Positions 18,375 to 26,649 of a stretch of 64,000 bases of DNA are shown one piece after another. Source of the stretch: CAVVAY01 sp963746465. Lineage in GTDB: Bacteria; Actinomycetota; Actinomycetes; JACCUZ01. The first letter of the stretch is position 1. Each line of letters starts with the position of its first letter. The stretch spans positions 135,174 through 199,173 of the forward strand of contig CAVVAY010000002.1 in NCBI GenBank assembly GCA_963746465.1, given 5' to 3'. The notes beneath the pieces were generated by a model that did not search any database, had not been told where the DNA came from, and saw nothing but the letters and a program-made list of their open reading frames with translations. The position numbers and the translations under genes were made by a program.

Positions 18375-19337
18375 ATGCCAGCCGTGACCGTCGACGACGT
18401 CCTGTCCCTCCCCCGCCTCCCCGCCCAGGACCTGGGTGCGACCGACCGGCCGGTGCGTTCGGTCACCACCGCGCCGCGCGGCTTCGAGGGCGAGGGGTTC
18501 CCGGTGCGCCGCGCCTTCGCCGGTGTCGACCTCGCAGACCTGGATCCGTTCGTCCACCTCGACCAGATGGGCGAGGTGGAGTACGCCCCGGGTGAGCCCA
18601 AGGGCACCCCGTGGCACCCGCACCGCGGGTTCGAGACGGTCACCTACATGATCGACGGCGAGATGGCCCACCAGGACTCCAACGGCGGCGGCGGCCTCAT
18701 CACCAACGGCGACACCCAGTGGATGACCGCCGGGGCCGGGATCCTGCACATCGAGACCCCGCCCGAGGCGCTGGTGATGAGCGGTGGGCTGTTCCACGGC
18801 TTCCAGCTCTGGGTGAACCTGCCGCGCGACAAGAAGTGGTCGCCGCCGCGCTACCAGGACATCCGCGGCGCCAAGGTCGGGCTGCTGGCATCGGCCGACG
18901 GCGGCGGCCTGGTGCGCATCATCGCCGGCTCGCTCCCAGGGGTCGAGGACGTCACCGGGCCGGGGTCGACGTACACGCCCATCACCCTGACGCACGCCAC
19001 CTTGCAGCCCGGCGCGGCACTGACGCTGCCGTGGCGAACCGACTTCAACGCACTGGTCTACGTGCTCGCCGGGTCGGGCACCGTCGGTGCCGAGGGCCGC
19101 CCGGTGCGCGCCGGGCAGCTCGCGCTGCTGGGTGCCGGAGACACGGTCACCGTGCGGGCCGACGCGAACCAGGAGAGTCGCAGTCCCGAGCTCGACGTGC
19201 TGGTGCTCGGCGGGCGGCCGATCCGGGAGCCGGTCGCGTGGTACGGCCCGTTCGTGATGAACGAGGAGTCCGAGCTGCGGCAGGCCTTCGAGGACTTCCA
19301 GGCCGGCAAGCTCGGCACCATCCCCGCCCAGCACTGA
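18375..19337 (+). CDS. Pirin family protein
   Basis: A 320-residue bicupin of normal pirin length. The N-terminal cupin carries the metal-binding run WHPHRGFETVTYM and MAHQDSNG, with a later HIETPPE segment; the second cupin starts near residue 200. Bacterial pirins are iron-binding cupins, some with quercetinase activity or redox roles. ATG 18375 follows directly after the divergent nucleotidyltransferase start. A GC-rich inverted repeat 54 bp past the stop may end the transcript. Confidence 0.93.
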   Translation: MPAVTVDDVLSLPRLPAQDLGATDRPVRSVTTAPRGFEGEGFPVRRAFAGVDLADLDPFVHLDQMGEVEYAPGEPKGTPWHPHRGFETVTYMIDGEMAHQDSNGGGGLITNGDTQWMTAGAGILHIETPPEALVMSGGLFHGFQLWVNLPRDKKWSPPRYQDIRGAKVGLLASADGGGLVRIIAGSLPGVEDVTGPGSTYTPITLTHATLQPGAALTLPWRTDFNALVYVLAGSGTVGAEGRPVRAGQLALLGAGDTVTVRADANQESRSPELDVLVLGGRPIREPVAWYGPFVMNEESELRQAFEDFQAGKLGTIPAQH

Positions 19338-19390
19338 CCCCAGCCACCACCCGCCGTCGACCCTGTCGACCACGTATGGCAGGCGTACCG

Positions 19391-19440
19391 GCACCTCCCG
19401 AGGTGCAGGTGCCTCGCGAAGTGCCGACCCGCCTCGCAAG
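19391..19440. repeat. Short inverted and direct repeats downstream of pirin
   Basis: GCACCT (19391-19396) pairs with AGGTGC (19401-19406) in a small hairpin that may be the pirin terminator. GCCTCGC recurs at 19411 and 19431, 20 bp apart. The rest of the 273-bp gap up to the sulfate transporter holds only its promoter. Confidence 0.35.
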
Positions 19441-19543
19441 GTGGGCTGGGTAGGCGCTCGCCGGAGTGCAGGCGTCACGGTCACCCTGACCTCAAGGGTC
19501 TCGGATGGTGGCGACCGCTGTCTCGATTCTCGACACGCGACAT

Positions 19544-19573
19544 TTCGGACTTCCGCCATCGTCAGCCTATAGT
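19544..19573 (+). promoter_or_regulatory. Predicted promoter of the sulfate transporter operon
   Basis: TATAGT (19568-19573) is a strong -10 box in this GC-rich genome; TTCGGA (19544-19549) lies 18 bp upstream. Transcription would start at about 19580, inside the palindrome described next. Confidence 0.5.
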
Positions 19574-19597
19574 CCATCAACAACAGTTTCTTGATGG
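19574..19597 (+). promoter_or_regulatory. Palindromic operator candidate of the sulfate transporter operon
   Basis: CCATCAA (19574-19580) and TTGATGG (19591-19597) form a perfect 7-bp inverted repeat with a 10-bp spacer, immediately after the -10 box. The convergent Rrf2 regulator at the operon's far end is the natural candidate to bind here, but this is inference. Confidence 0.5.
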
Positions 19598-19611
19598 AGA
19601 AAGGTGTGACG

Positions 19612-20661
19612 ATGGTCTTCAACGCCGCACGGCGCACAGCCGCCCTCGTGGCCGCTGGTCTTGTCTCAACTCTGGCTCTCGCGGCGTGTGCCAGCACCGA
19701 CTCGCCCAACGGCGAGAACGCCGCTGCAGGCTCCGACTCGGGCAAGCAGGTCACGCTGTCCCTGGTCGCCTACTCGACGCCCCAGGCGGCGTACGAGAAG
19801 ATCATCGCCGCGTTCCAGAAGACGGACGCCGGCAAGAACGTGAAGTTCACCCAGTCCTACGGTGCTTCCGGCGACCAGAGCCGGGCCGTCGAGTCCGGCC
19901 TCCCGGCCGACTACGTGGCGTTCTCGCTCGAGACCGACATGACCCGGCTGGTCGACGCCGGCATGGTCGACGCGGCCTGGAACACCGACGAGCACAAGGG
20001 CATCGTCACCGACTCGGTCGTGTCGCTCGTCACCCGCAAGGGCAACCCGAAGAAGGTCACGAGCTTCGAGGACCTGGTGAAGCCCGGCGTCGAGGTCATC
20101 ACCCCGAACCCGTTCTCCTCGGGCGCGGCCCGCTGGAACATCATGGCGGCCTACGGCTCGCAGACCCAGAACGGCAAGTCGGAGGCGGAGGGCGCGGCCT
20201 TCCTGACCGACCTGCTCGGCAACGTCGCGGTGCAGGACGACAGCGGCCGCGCCGCTCTGCAGACGTTCACCGGCGGCAAGGGCGACGTCCTCATCTCCTA
20301 CGAGAACGAGGCGATCTTCGCCCAGCAGAACGGCCAGGACGTCGACTACGTCGTCCCGGACGACACCCTGCTGATCGAGAACCCGGCCGCGGTCACCAGC
20401 AACAGCAAGCACCCGAAGGAGGCGCAGGCCTTCCTCGACTTCGTCCGCTCGGACGAGGCGCAGAAGATCTTCGCCGAGAACGGCTACCGGCCGGTGTCGG
20501 ACTCCGCGGACACCGCCGGACAGGACTTCCCGACTCCGTCCGGCCTGTTCACGATCGAGGACCTGGGCGGCTGGGCCGAGGTGGCGACGAAGTACTTCGA
20601 CGCCGACAAGGGCATCGTCACCGACATCGAGCGCAAGCTCGGGGTCTCGGTCGAGAAGTAG
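19612..20661 (+). CDS. Sulfate ABC transporter substrate-binding lipoprotein
   Basis: A 349-residue periplasmic-type binding protein (Sbp/CysP family). The lipoprotein signal ends ALAACAST with the lipobox Cys near residue 25. Family features include QSYGASGDQSRAVESGLPADYV, NPFSSGAARWN and the LISYENEAI motif. ATG 19612 is chosen because GGAGAAAGG lies 7 nt upstream; GTG 19606 and ATG 19594 also exist in frame. It is the first gene of the sulfate uptake operon; ten bases separate it from the first permease. Confidence 0.92.
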   Translation: MVFNAARRTAALVAAGLVSTLALAACASTDSPNGENAAAGSDSGKQVTLSLVAYSTPQAAYEKIIAAFQKTDAGKNVKFTQSYGASGDQSRAVESGLPADYVAFSLETDMTRLVDAGMVDAAWNTDEHKGIVTDSVVSLVTRKGNPKKVTSFEDLVKPGVEVITPNPFSSGAARWNIMAAYGSQTQNGKSEAEGAAFLTDLLGNVAVQDDSGRAALQTFTGGKGDVLISYENEAIFAQQNGQDVDYVVPDDTLLIENPAAVTSNSKHPKEAQAFLDFVRSDEAQKIFAENGYRPVSDSADTAGQDFPTPSGLFTIEDLGGWAEVATKYFDADKGIVTDIERKLGVSVEK

Positions 20662-20672
20662 CAGGGACGACC

Positions 20673-21548
20673 GTGGCGAGCAGCACCACCGTGAGTGGCG
20701 CGGGCGTGGGTCTCCTGGAGGAGGCCCCGCCCGCGCCGCCGGCGCCCGACCGGCGTCGGCGGCCCTTCCACGGCAAGGGGAAGGCCGTCGGCCTGAGCCT
20801 GGTCATGACCTACCTCAGCGTGATCGTGCTGATCCCGCTGGCCGCGGTGGTGTGGCGCTCGCAGGACAGGGGCCTCAGCGGCTTCTGGCATGCGGTCACC
20901 ACTCCTGAGGCGTCCTCGACCCTGAAGCTCACCATCGGCGCGTCGTTGCTCGTGGCCGTGGTCAACATGGTGATGGGCACGCTGATCGCCTGGGTGCTGG
21001 TCCGCGACCGCCTCCCGGGCCGGGCGGTGCTCGACACCCTGATCGACCTGCCGTTCGCCCTGCCGACGATCGTGGCCGGGCTGGCCCTGCTCACGGTCTA
21101 CGGGCCGAACAGCCCCCTGGGCCTCAACCTGGCCTACGCCCGCGCCGGCGTCGTCGTCGCGCTGCTGTTCGTCACGCTGCCCTTCGTCGTGCGCACCGTC
21201 CAGCCGGTGCTGCTCGAGCTGGACACCGAGATGGAGCAGGCTGCTGCGTCCCTGGGCGCCAGGCCGGCGACCATCTTCCTGCGGATCATCCTGCCGAACA
21301 TCGCGCCCGCCATGGCCGCAGGCACAGCCCTCGCGTTCGCCCGTGCTGTGAGCGAGTTCGGCTCGACGGTGCTCATCTCGGGCAACATCCCCTTCAAGAC
21401 CCAGGTGGCGTCGGTGCACATCTACAACCAGCTCGAGAGCGACAACGTCACCGGTGCGGCGGCGGTGTCCACCGTCCTGCTGCTGGTCTCGTTGGCCATG
21501 CTGGTCGCGCTCGACGTCCTGCAGCGCTGGGCGGCCCGACGTGGCTAG
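20673..21548 (+). CDS. cysT: Sulfate ABC transporter permease CysT
   Basis: A 291-residue inner-membrane permease with six TM helices. The region LDTLIDLPFALPTIVAGLAL and the EAA-loop sequence EMEQAAASLGARPATIFLRI (about 185-205) are characteristic of CysT/CysU. GTG 20673 follows GCAGGGA. The stop lies inside the start of cysW (overlap 8 bp), as expected for translational coupling. With CysW, CysA and the binding protein it imports sulfate or thiosulfate. Confidence 0.93.
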   Translation: MASSTTVSGAGVGLLEEAPPAPPAPDRRRRPFHGKGKAVGLSLVMTYLSVIVLIPLAAVVWRSQDRGLSGFWHAVTTPEASSTLKLTIGASLLVAVVNMVMGTLIAWVLVRDRLPGRAVLDTLIDLPFALPTIVAGLALLTVYGPNSPLGLNLAYARAGVVVALLFVTLPFVVRTVQPVLLELDTEMEQAAASLGARPATIFLRIILPNIAPAMAAGTALAFARAVSEFGSTVLISGNIPFKTQVASVHIYNQLESDNVTGAAAVSTVLLLVSLAMLVALDVLQRWAARRG

Positions 21549-22374
21549 CAGCGCGACGCAGGTCGCCGTACGCCGGGTGGGCGTCCGGCTGGGCATTCGC
21601 GCCCTCGTGCTGGTGTACCTGGTCCTGCTCCTGGTCTTCCCGGTGGCGCTGGTCCTCTGGAAGACGTTCGAGAACGGCATCGGACCGGTACTGGACAGCT
21701 CTGACGTCCCCGGCTGCCATGCACGCCTTCCAGATCACCGGCGTCGTCGCGTTCTACGCCGTGATCGCCAACACCGTCTTCGGCGTCGCCGCGGCACTGC
21801 TGCTGGTACGGCACGAGTTCCGGGGCAAGCGGGTGCTCAACGCGCTCATCGACCTGCCGATCGCGGTGTCTCCCGGTGGTCGTCGGCCTCGCGCTGGTGC
21901 TCGTGTACGGACGGCTCACCGGCGTCGGCAAGGCGCTGGCCGGCATCGGCATCAACATGATCTTCTCCATCCCCGGCATGGTGATGGCGACCATCTTCGT
22001 CTGCATTCCGCTGGTCGTCCGGGCGGTCGGCCCGGTGCTGGAGGAGATCGGCGACGACCAGGAGCAGGCAGCGAACACCCTGGGAGCAGGGCCGCTGCAG
22101 ACGTTCCTGCGCATCACGCTGCCGTCGATCCGCGGTGCACTTGCCTACGGCGTGGTGCTCGCGCTCGCGCGGTCGCTCGGTGAGTACGGCGCCGTCGCCG
22201 TCGTGTCCGGCCGGCTGGTCGGCCGCACCCAGACGGTCACGCTGCTTCGTGCAGGAGCGCTTCCAGAACTTCGACCAGCAGACGGCGTACGCCTGTGCCG
22301 TCCTGCTCGTCGCCATCGCCATCGTGGCCCTGCTGATCAGCCGCGCCCTGCGCCCGAAGGAACTCACGTCATGA
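21541..22374 (+). pseudogene. cysW: Sulfate ABC transporter permease CysW with three +1 frameshifts
   Basis: Four reading-frame segments together spell a normal 276-residue CysW. Segment 1 runs from GTG 21541 (LVLVYLVLLLVFPVALVLWKT) to about 21700; segment 2 (MHAFQITGVVAFYAVIANTV) to the C run at 21872-21874; segment 3 (VVGLALVLVYG, EAA loop DDQEQAANTLGAGPLQTF) to about 22245; segment 4 (FVQERFQNFDQQTAYA) to the stop. Each junction is repaired by removing one base, and the three insertions sum to a whole codon. Flanking genes are intact. As written no functional permease could be made. Confidence 0.92.
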
Positions 22375-23333
22375 GCATCATCGTCAGCAACGTCAACAAG
22401 AGCTTCGGCGACTTCGCCGCGCTCACCGACGTCTCCGTCGAGATCCCCTCCGGCTCGCTGACGGCGCTGCTCGGCCCCAGCGGCGGCGGCAAGTCGACCC
22501 TGCTGCGCGTCATCGCCGGCCTGGAGGAGCCGGACAGCGGCCTGGTCGAGATCGAGGGCCGCGACGCCACCGGGCTGCCCGCCCAGGACCGCGGCGTCGG
22601 CTTCGTGTTCCAGCACTACGCGGCGTTCAAGCACCTGTCGGTGGCTCGCAACGTGGCGTTCGGCCTGGAGATCCGCAAGCGGCCCAAGGCCGAGATCACG
22701 AGGAAGGTGGACGAGCTGCTCGAGCTGGTGCACCTGGAGCAGTTCGCCCACCGCTACCCGGCCCAGCTCTCCGGCGGGCAGCGGCAGCGGATGGCGCTGG
22801 CCCGCGCGCTCGCGGTCGAGCCCCAGGTGCTGCTGCTGGACGAGCCGTTCGGTGCACTGGACGCCCAGGTCCGCAAGGAGCTGCGGGCCTGGCTGCGACG
22901 GCTGCACGACCAGGTGCACGTGACGACGGTGTTCGTCACGCACGACCAGGAGGAGGCGATGGAGGTCGCCGACTCGATCGTCGTGATGGCCGACGGCAAG
23001 GTCGAGCAGATCGGCTCGCCGGACCAGCTGTACGAGGCCCCGGCCAACGACTTCGTCATGAGCTTCCTCGGCCCGGTGACCAAGCTCGAGGGCGAGCTCG
23101 TGCGGCCGCACGACCTGGAGCTCTCGACCGAGCCGCGGCCCGGCACGGTCGTGGCGGCCGTGACCCGGGTGACCCGGCTGGGCTTCGAGGTCCGGGTCGA
23201 CCTGCGCGTCGAGGGCGAGGAGCTCTGGGCCCAGGTCACCCGCGGCAGCTCCGAGCAGCTCGGCCTGGTCGAGGGCCAGACCCTGCACATCCGGCGGTCC
23301 ACCCCGGTGCGCGCGGCGGCCGCGGTCTCCTGA
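22371..23333 (+). CDS. cysA: Sulfate ABC transporter ATP-binding protein CysA
   Basis: A 320-residue ATPase: Walker A GPSGGGKST at about residue 40, Q-loop FVFQHYAAFKHLSV, signature LSGGQRQRMALARAL, Walker B LLLDEPFGALD and THDQEEAMEVAD. A C-terminal TOBE-like regulatory region (230-320) follows. VFQHYALF-like sequence near the Q-loop is typical for CysA. The start overlaps the cysW stop by 4 bp, and the operon ends here, one base from the convergent Rrf2 gene. Confidence 0.95.
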   Translation: MSIIVSNVNKSFGDFAALTDVSVEIPSGSLTALLGPSGGGKSTLLRVIAGLEEPDSGLVEIEGRDATGLPAQDRGVGFVFQHYAAFKHLSVARNVAFGLEIRKRPKAEITRKVDELLELVHLEQFAHRYPAQLSGGQRQRMALARALAVEPQVLLLDEPFGALDAQVRKELRAWLRRLHDQVHVTTVFVTHDQEEAMEVADSIVVMADGKVEQIGSPDQLYEAPANDFVMSFLGPVTKLEGELVRPHDLELSTEPRPGTVVAAVTRVTRLGFEVRVDLRVEGEELWAQVTRGSSEQLGLVEGQTLHIRRSTPVRAAAAVS

Positions 23334-23334
23334 G

Positions 23335-23793
23335 CTACGGGCGCTCGTCGACGCCGTACTTGTCGGCGATCGCGACGACGTGCCGTGGCAGCTTGCCGGT
23401 GAGCACGTCCTGCAGTGTCACGTCCTCGAGCACGTGACGCAGGCTGCCGCGGACCGCGATCCATACGGTACGCAACGGCTCGGTCGGGCCGACGTACGCG
23501 AGTGATGCCGGGCTGGTGTCGCGCACGGTGGCGAGCGGGCCTTCCACCGCCCGGATGACGTCGGCGATCGCGATCTGGGACGCCGGCTTCGCAAGGGTGT
23601 ACCCGCCCTCGGGGCCGCGCCGGCTGACCAGCAGCTTGTGCTGCTTGAGCTGGCGCAGGATCTCGAGCAGGAACTTGAGCGGGATCTGCTGCGCGGTCGC
23701 GAGCTGCTCGGCCTTCACCGGCTCGACGGAGGCGTCCGAGGCGAGCTGGACCAGCGCCCGAACGGCGTAGTCGACCCGGGCTGTCACGCGCAT
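23335..23793 (-). CDS. Rrf2-family transcriptional regulator
   Basis: A 152-residue winged-helix regulator starting MRVTARVDYAVRALVQLA, with QIPLKFLLEILRQLKQHKLLVSRRGPEGGYTLA as the HTH and wing. The iron-sulfur Cys triad of IscR is absent, which favours a CymR-like metabolite- or protein-sensing type. ATG 23793 matches the usual family start. It converges on cysA with a single-base gap, so control of sulfur uptake is likely. The palindrome at the operon promoter (19574-19597) is its best candidate site. Confidence 0.9.
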   Translation of the reverse strand: MRVTARVDYAVRALVQLASDASVEPVKAEQLATAQQIPLKFLLEILRQLKQHKLLVSRRGPEGGYTLAKPASQIAIADVIRAVEGPLATVRDTSPASLAYVGPTEPLRTVWIAVRGSLRHVLEDVTLQDVLTGKLPRHVVAIADKYGVDERP

Positions 23794-23871
23794 GGCGGAC
23801 ACTCTCTCAGTATCCAGGCCCGGTCCGCCGCCCGGCACGCTGCTGGCAGGCGCCACCGGGCCGCGGCAGGC

Positions 23872-24993
23872 TCAGGCGTCGAAGTCGAGCTCGAGCTCCT
23901 CCGACACCGGCACCGACTGGCAGGCGAGGACGAAGCCGCCCTCGACCTCTTCCGGGTCGAGGGCGTAGTTGCGCGCCATCGAGACCTCGCCCGAGACCAG
24001 GCGCGCCCGGCAGGTGCCGCAGACCCCGCCCTTGCAGGCATAGGGCGCGTCGGCCCGGACCTCCAGCACCGCGTCCAGCACCCGCTGCCCGGTGCGCGGG
24101 ACGTGCAGCGTCGTGGCCCGCCCGTCGAGGGTGACCACGACCGTGCTGGTGCCGGCAGCCCGGACCTGCTCGGGCGACACCGACTCGCGCGGCGCCTCCC
24201 CCTCGACGTGGAACAGCTCGGCATGGACGTGCGAGGCGCCGACACCTGCTTCGAGCAGCACCCCGCGGGCTCCCTCGACCATGGCGAACGGTCCGCAGAG
24301 GAACCACTCGTCCACGGTGTCCGGCGGCAGCAGGGCGGCGAGCAGCCGGCGCAGCCGCGGCGGGTCGAGCCGTCCGCTGAGCAGCTCGGAGTCCTGCTGC
24401 TCGCGGGACAGCACGTGCACCAGCCGGAACCGGTCGGGGTAGCGGTCCTTCAGGTCGGCCAGCTCGTCGAGGAACATCACCGAGGCAGCGGTGCGGTTGC
24501 CGTAGACCAGGGTGACCGTGCTCGCGGGCTCCACCTCGAGCACCGTCGCGACGATCGACAGCACCGGCGTGATGCCGCTGCCGGCCGCCACCGCGCAGTA
24601 GTGCCGGGCCTGCGACGGGTCGACGTGCGGAGTGAAGCGCCCGGTCGGCGTCATGACGTCGACCACGTCGCCGACCCGAAGGGTCGAGGTCGCGTGCCCG
24701 GAGAAGACGCCGCCATCGAGGCGCTTGACGCCGATGCGCAGCCTGCGTCCGGGCGCCGGTGCGCAGATCGAGTAGTTGCGGCGGACCTCGGTGCCGTCGA
24801 CCTCGGTGCGCAGCGTCAGGTGCTGGCCCGCGTCGAAGGCGTAGTCGTCGCGCAGCTCGTCCGGCACTGCGAAGGTGATCGCGACCGCGGCGTCAGTGAG
24901 GGGCTCGATGGCGGACACCCGGAGCGGGTGGAAGGTGCCGTGCCGCCGGCCGGTGTCGACGACACCGGTGGTCGCCGCGAGGTCGGTGGTCAT
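23872..24993 (-). CDS. paaE: Phenylacetyl-CoA epoxidase reductase subunit PaaE
   Basis: A 373-residue flavin/iron-sulfur reductase feeding electrons to the PaaABC epoxidase. The FAD domain has RRNYSICAP (about residue 65), the NAD domain has GSGITPVLSI and the FLCGPFAMVE motif, and the C-terminal plant-type 2Fe-2S domain has CKGGVCGTC plus a later ACQS Cys. ATG 24993 lies 2 bp after the paaD stop. It is the last gene of the paaABCDE operon. Confidence 0.95.
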   Translation of the reverse strand: MTTDLAATTGVVDTGRRHGTFHPLRVSAIEPLTDAAVAITFAVPDELRDDYAFDAGQHLTLRTEVDGTEVRRNYSICAPAPGRRLRIGVKRLDGGVFSGHATSTLRVGDVVDVMTPTGRFTPHVDPSQARHYCAVAAGSGITPVLSIVATVLEVEPASTVTLVYGNRTAASVMFLDELADLKDRYPDRFRLVHVLSREQQDSELLSGRLDPPRLRRLLAALLPPDTVDEWFLCGPFAMVEGARGVLLEAGVGASHVHAELFHVEGEAPRESVSPEQVRAAGTSTVVVTLDGRATTLHVPRTGQRVLDAVLEVRADAPYACKGGVCGTCRARLVSGEVSMARNYALDPEEVEGGFVLACQSVPVSEELELDFDA

Positions 24994-24995
24994 GC

Positions 24996-25493
24996 TCAGA
25001 TCGCCTTGAAGTGGTCGAACGGCTCGCGACAGGCGCGGCAGACCCACAGCGACTTGCACGCCGTCGAGCCGAACCTGCTCGACTCGCGGGTGTCGGCGCT
25101 GCCGCACTGGGGGCAGCGCACCGAGAATGCCAGCGACACCGGCCCGTGTGACGGCGTACGCCGGCCAGGTGGCGCGATGCCGTACTCCCACAGGGCCTGT
25201 CGGCCCTGCTCGGTCATCCAGTCCGTGGTCCACGCGGGCAGCAGCACGGTGCGCACCTCGACCCGCTCGAACCCGGCCGCGCGCACCGCGGACTCGACGT
25301 CCCGCCGGATCACGTCCATCGCGGGGCAGCCGGAGTAGGTGGGCGTGATCGTGACGGTGACAGTTCCGTCGTCGGCCATCGTCACGTCACGGAGGACGCC
25401 CAGGTCGGCGATGGTCAGCACCGGCACCTCGGGGTCGAGCACCGAGGCGGCGGCCGTGCGCGCGTCGTCGACGGTCAGCACCGTGTTCACCAT
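24996..25493 (-). CDS. paaD: Phenylacetyl-CoA epoxidase maturation subunit PaaD
   Basis: A 165-residue protein with an N-terminal MIP18/DUF59-type domain (LDPEVPVLTIADLGVLRDV, then TPTYSGCPAMDVI) and a C-terminal zinc-binding region with CPQCGS and CRACREPFDHFK. PaaD is needed for a working PaaABCE complex and is thought to help assemble its metal centre. The start overlaps the paaC stop region by 7 bp and the next gene, paaE, is 2 bp away. Confidence 0.94.
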   Translation of the reverse strand: MVNTVLTVDDARTAAASVLDPEVPVLTIADLGVLRDVTMADDGTVTVTITPTYSGCPAMDVIRRDVESAVRAAGFERVEVRTVLLPAWTTDWMTEQGRQALWEYGIAPPGRRTPSHGPVSLAFSVRCPQCGSADTRESSRFGSTACKSLWVCRACREPFDHFKAI

Positions 25494-26239
25494 GAGGCAC
25501 CCGGGTGGGCGCGGTGCAGGTGCTGCATCTCCGCCAGCAGGTAGCCCATGGCCTCGGTGTGGATGCCGCGCCGGCCGCCGCCCGGCGGGGTGCGCAGGCC
25601 CTCCGGCCGGGCAAGCGTCGCCTCGGCCAGCACCCGGTCGACGTACCCGTCCCAGGCCGGGCGCAGCGTCGAGGCGTCGACGGCGACGCCCTCGGCGACC
25701 AACGCCTGCTCGAGGTCGTCGGAGCCGAACAGCTCGTCGGCGTAGGGCCAGACCCGCTCCAGGCCGGCCTGCATCCGGCGGTGCGACTCGTCGGTGCCGT
25801 CACCCAGCCGCAGCACCCACTGGGTGGCGTGGTCGCGGTGGTAGTCGACCTCCTTGACCGCCTTGGCCGCGACGCCGGCCAGGGTGTCGTCGGCACTGGC
25901 GGTCAGACCGTCGTACAGCGCGAGCTGGTAGGTCGAGAACAGCAGCTGGCGGGCGATGCTCACGGCGAAGTCGTCGTTCGGCAGCTCGACGAGGTGCACG
26001 TTGAGGAACTCGCGCTCGTCGCGGAGGTAGGCCAGGTCGTCCTCGGTGCGGCCGGCGCCCTCGACCTCACCGGCGTAGCTGAGCAGCGTGCGCGCCTGGC
26101 CGAGCAGGTCGAGGCCGATGTTGGCCAGGGCCACGTCCTCCTCGAGCTGCGGCGCGTTGGTCACCCACTCGCCGAGCCGGTGAGATGCGATCAGTGCGTC
26201 GTCGCCGAGGCGGAGTGCGTAGGTCGCGAGCGCGGTCAT
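25487..26239 (-). CDS. paaC: Phenylacetyl-CoA epoxidase structural subunit PaaC
   Basis: A 250-residue ferritin-like helical protein with the family start LRLGDDALIASHRLGEWV and EEDVALANIGLDLLGQAR. The later conserved run is KEVDYHRDHATQWVLRLGDGT. In the epoxidase complex PaaC pairs with PaaA but has no catalytic di-iron site. ATG 26239 begins just after the paaB stop (5 bp between). It ends overlapping paaD. Confidence 0.94.
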   Translation of the reverse strand: MTALATYALRLGDDALIASHRLGEWVTNAPQLEEDVALANIGLDLLGQARTLLSYAGEVEGAGRTEDDLAYLRDEREFLNVHLVELPNDDFAVSIARQLLFSTYQLALYDGLTASADDTLAGVAAKAVKEVDYHRDHATQWVLRLGDGTDESHRRMQAGLERVWPYADELFGSDDLEQALVAEGVAVDASTLRPAWDGYVDRVLAEATLARPEGLRTPPGGGRRGIHTEAMGYLLAEMQHLHRAHPGASW

Positions 26240-26244
26240 GGCCA

Positions 26245-26649
26245 CTAGAGGTGCTGCACTTCGGCCGGGATCTCGTAGAACGTCGGGTGCCGGTAGGCCT
26301 TGTCGCCCGCGGGGTCGAAGAACGAGTCCTTCTCGTCCGGGCTGGACGCGACGATCGCCGCGGCGGGCACCACCCACAGCGAGACGCCCTCGGAGCGGCG
26401 GGTGTAGACGTCGCGCGCGTTGCGCAGCGCCATGGTGGCGTCGGGGGCATGCAGGCTGCCGACGTGCTGGTGGTTCAGGCCGCGCCGCGAGCGGACGAAG
26501 ACCTCCCACAGCGGCCAGTCCCGCGAGGAGGCCGGCGTCGCCGCCGCGTGCCCGGCCGGTACGCCGTCGACCGGCACAGCGCCGTGGCCTCCTGCCGAGG
26601 TCAGCTCGGCCGGGGACTCGGTCGTCGGCTCGCTCGTCGGCTCGGTCAT
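26245..26649 (-). CDS. paaB: Phenylacetyl-CoA epoxidase subunit PaaB, with N-terminal extension
   Basis: The PaaB core (WPLWEVFVRSRRGLNHQHVGSLHA to the YRHPTFYEIPAEVQHL end) occupies residues about 45-134. The first 43 residues are Thr/Pro/Glu/Ala-rich low-complexity sequence not expected for this family of about 95 residues. ATG 26649 overlaps the paaA stop by 4 bp, which supports it; no closer ATG or GTG precedes the core with equal support. PaaB bridges PaaAC modules in the epoxidase complex. Confidence 0.93.
   Translation of the reverse strand: MTEPTSEPTTESPAELTSAGGHGAVPVDGVPAGHAAATPASSRDWPLWEVFVRSRRGLNHQHVGSLHAPDATMALRNARDVYTRRSEGVSLWVVPAAAIVASSPDEKDSFFDPAGDKAYRHPTFYEIPAEVQHL

Noticed and set aside
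21541..22374. Programmed ribosomal frameshifting in cysW.
   Set aside because: Three separate +1 sites in one gene without slippery sequences or stimulatory structures make this very unlikely.
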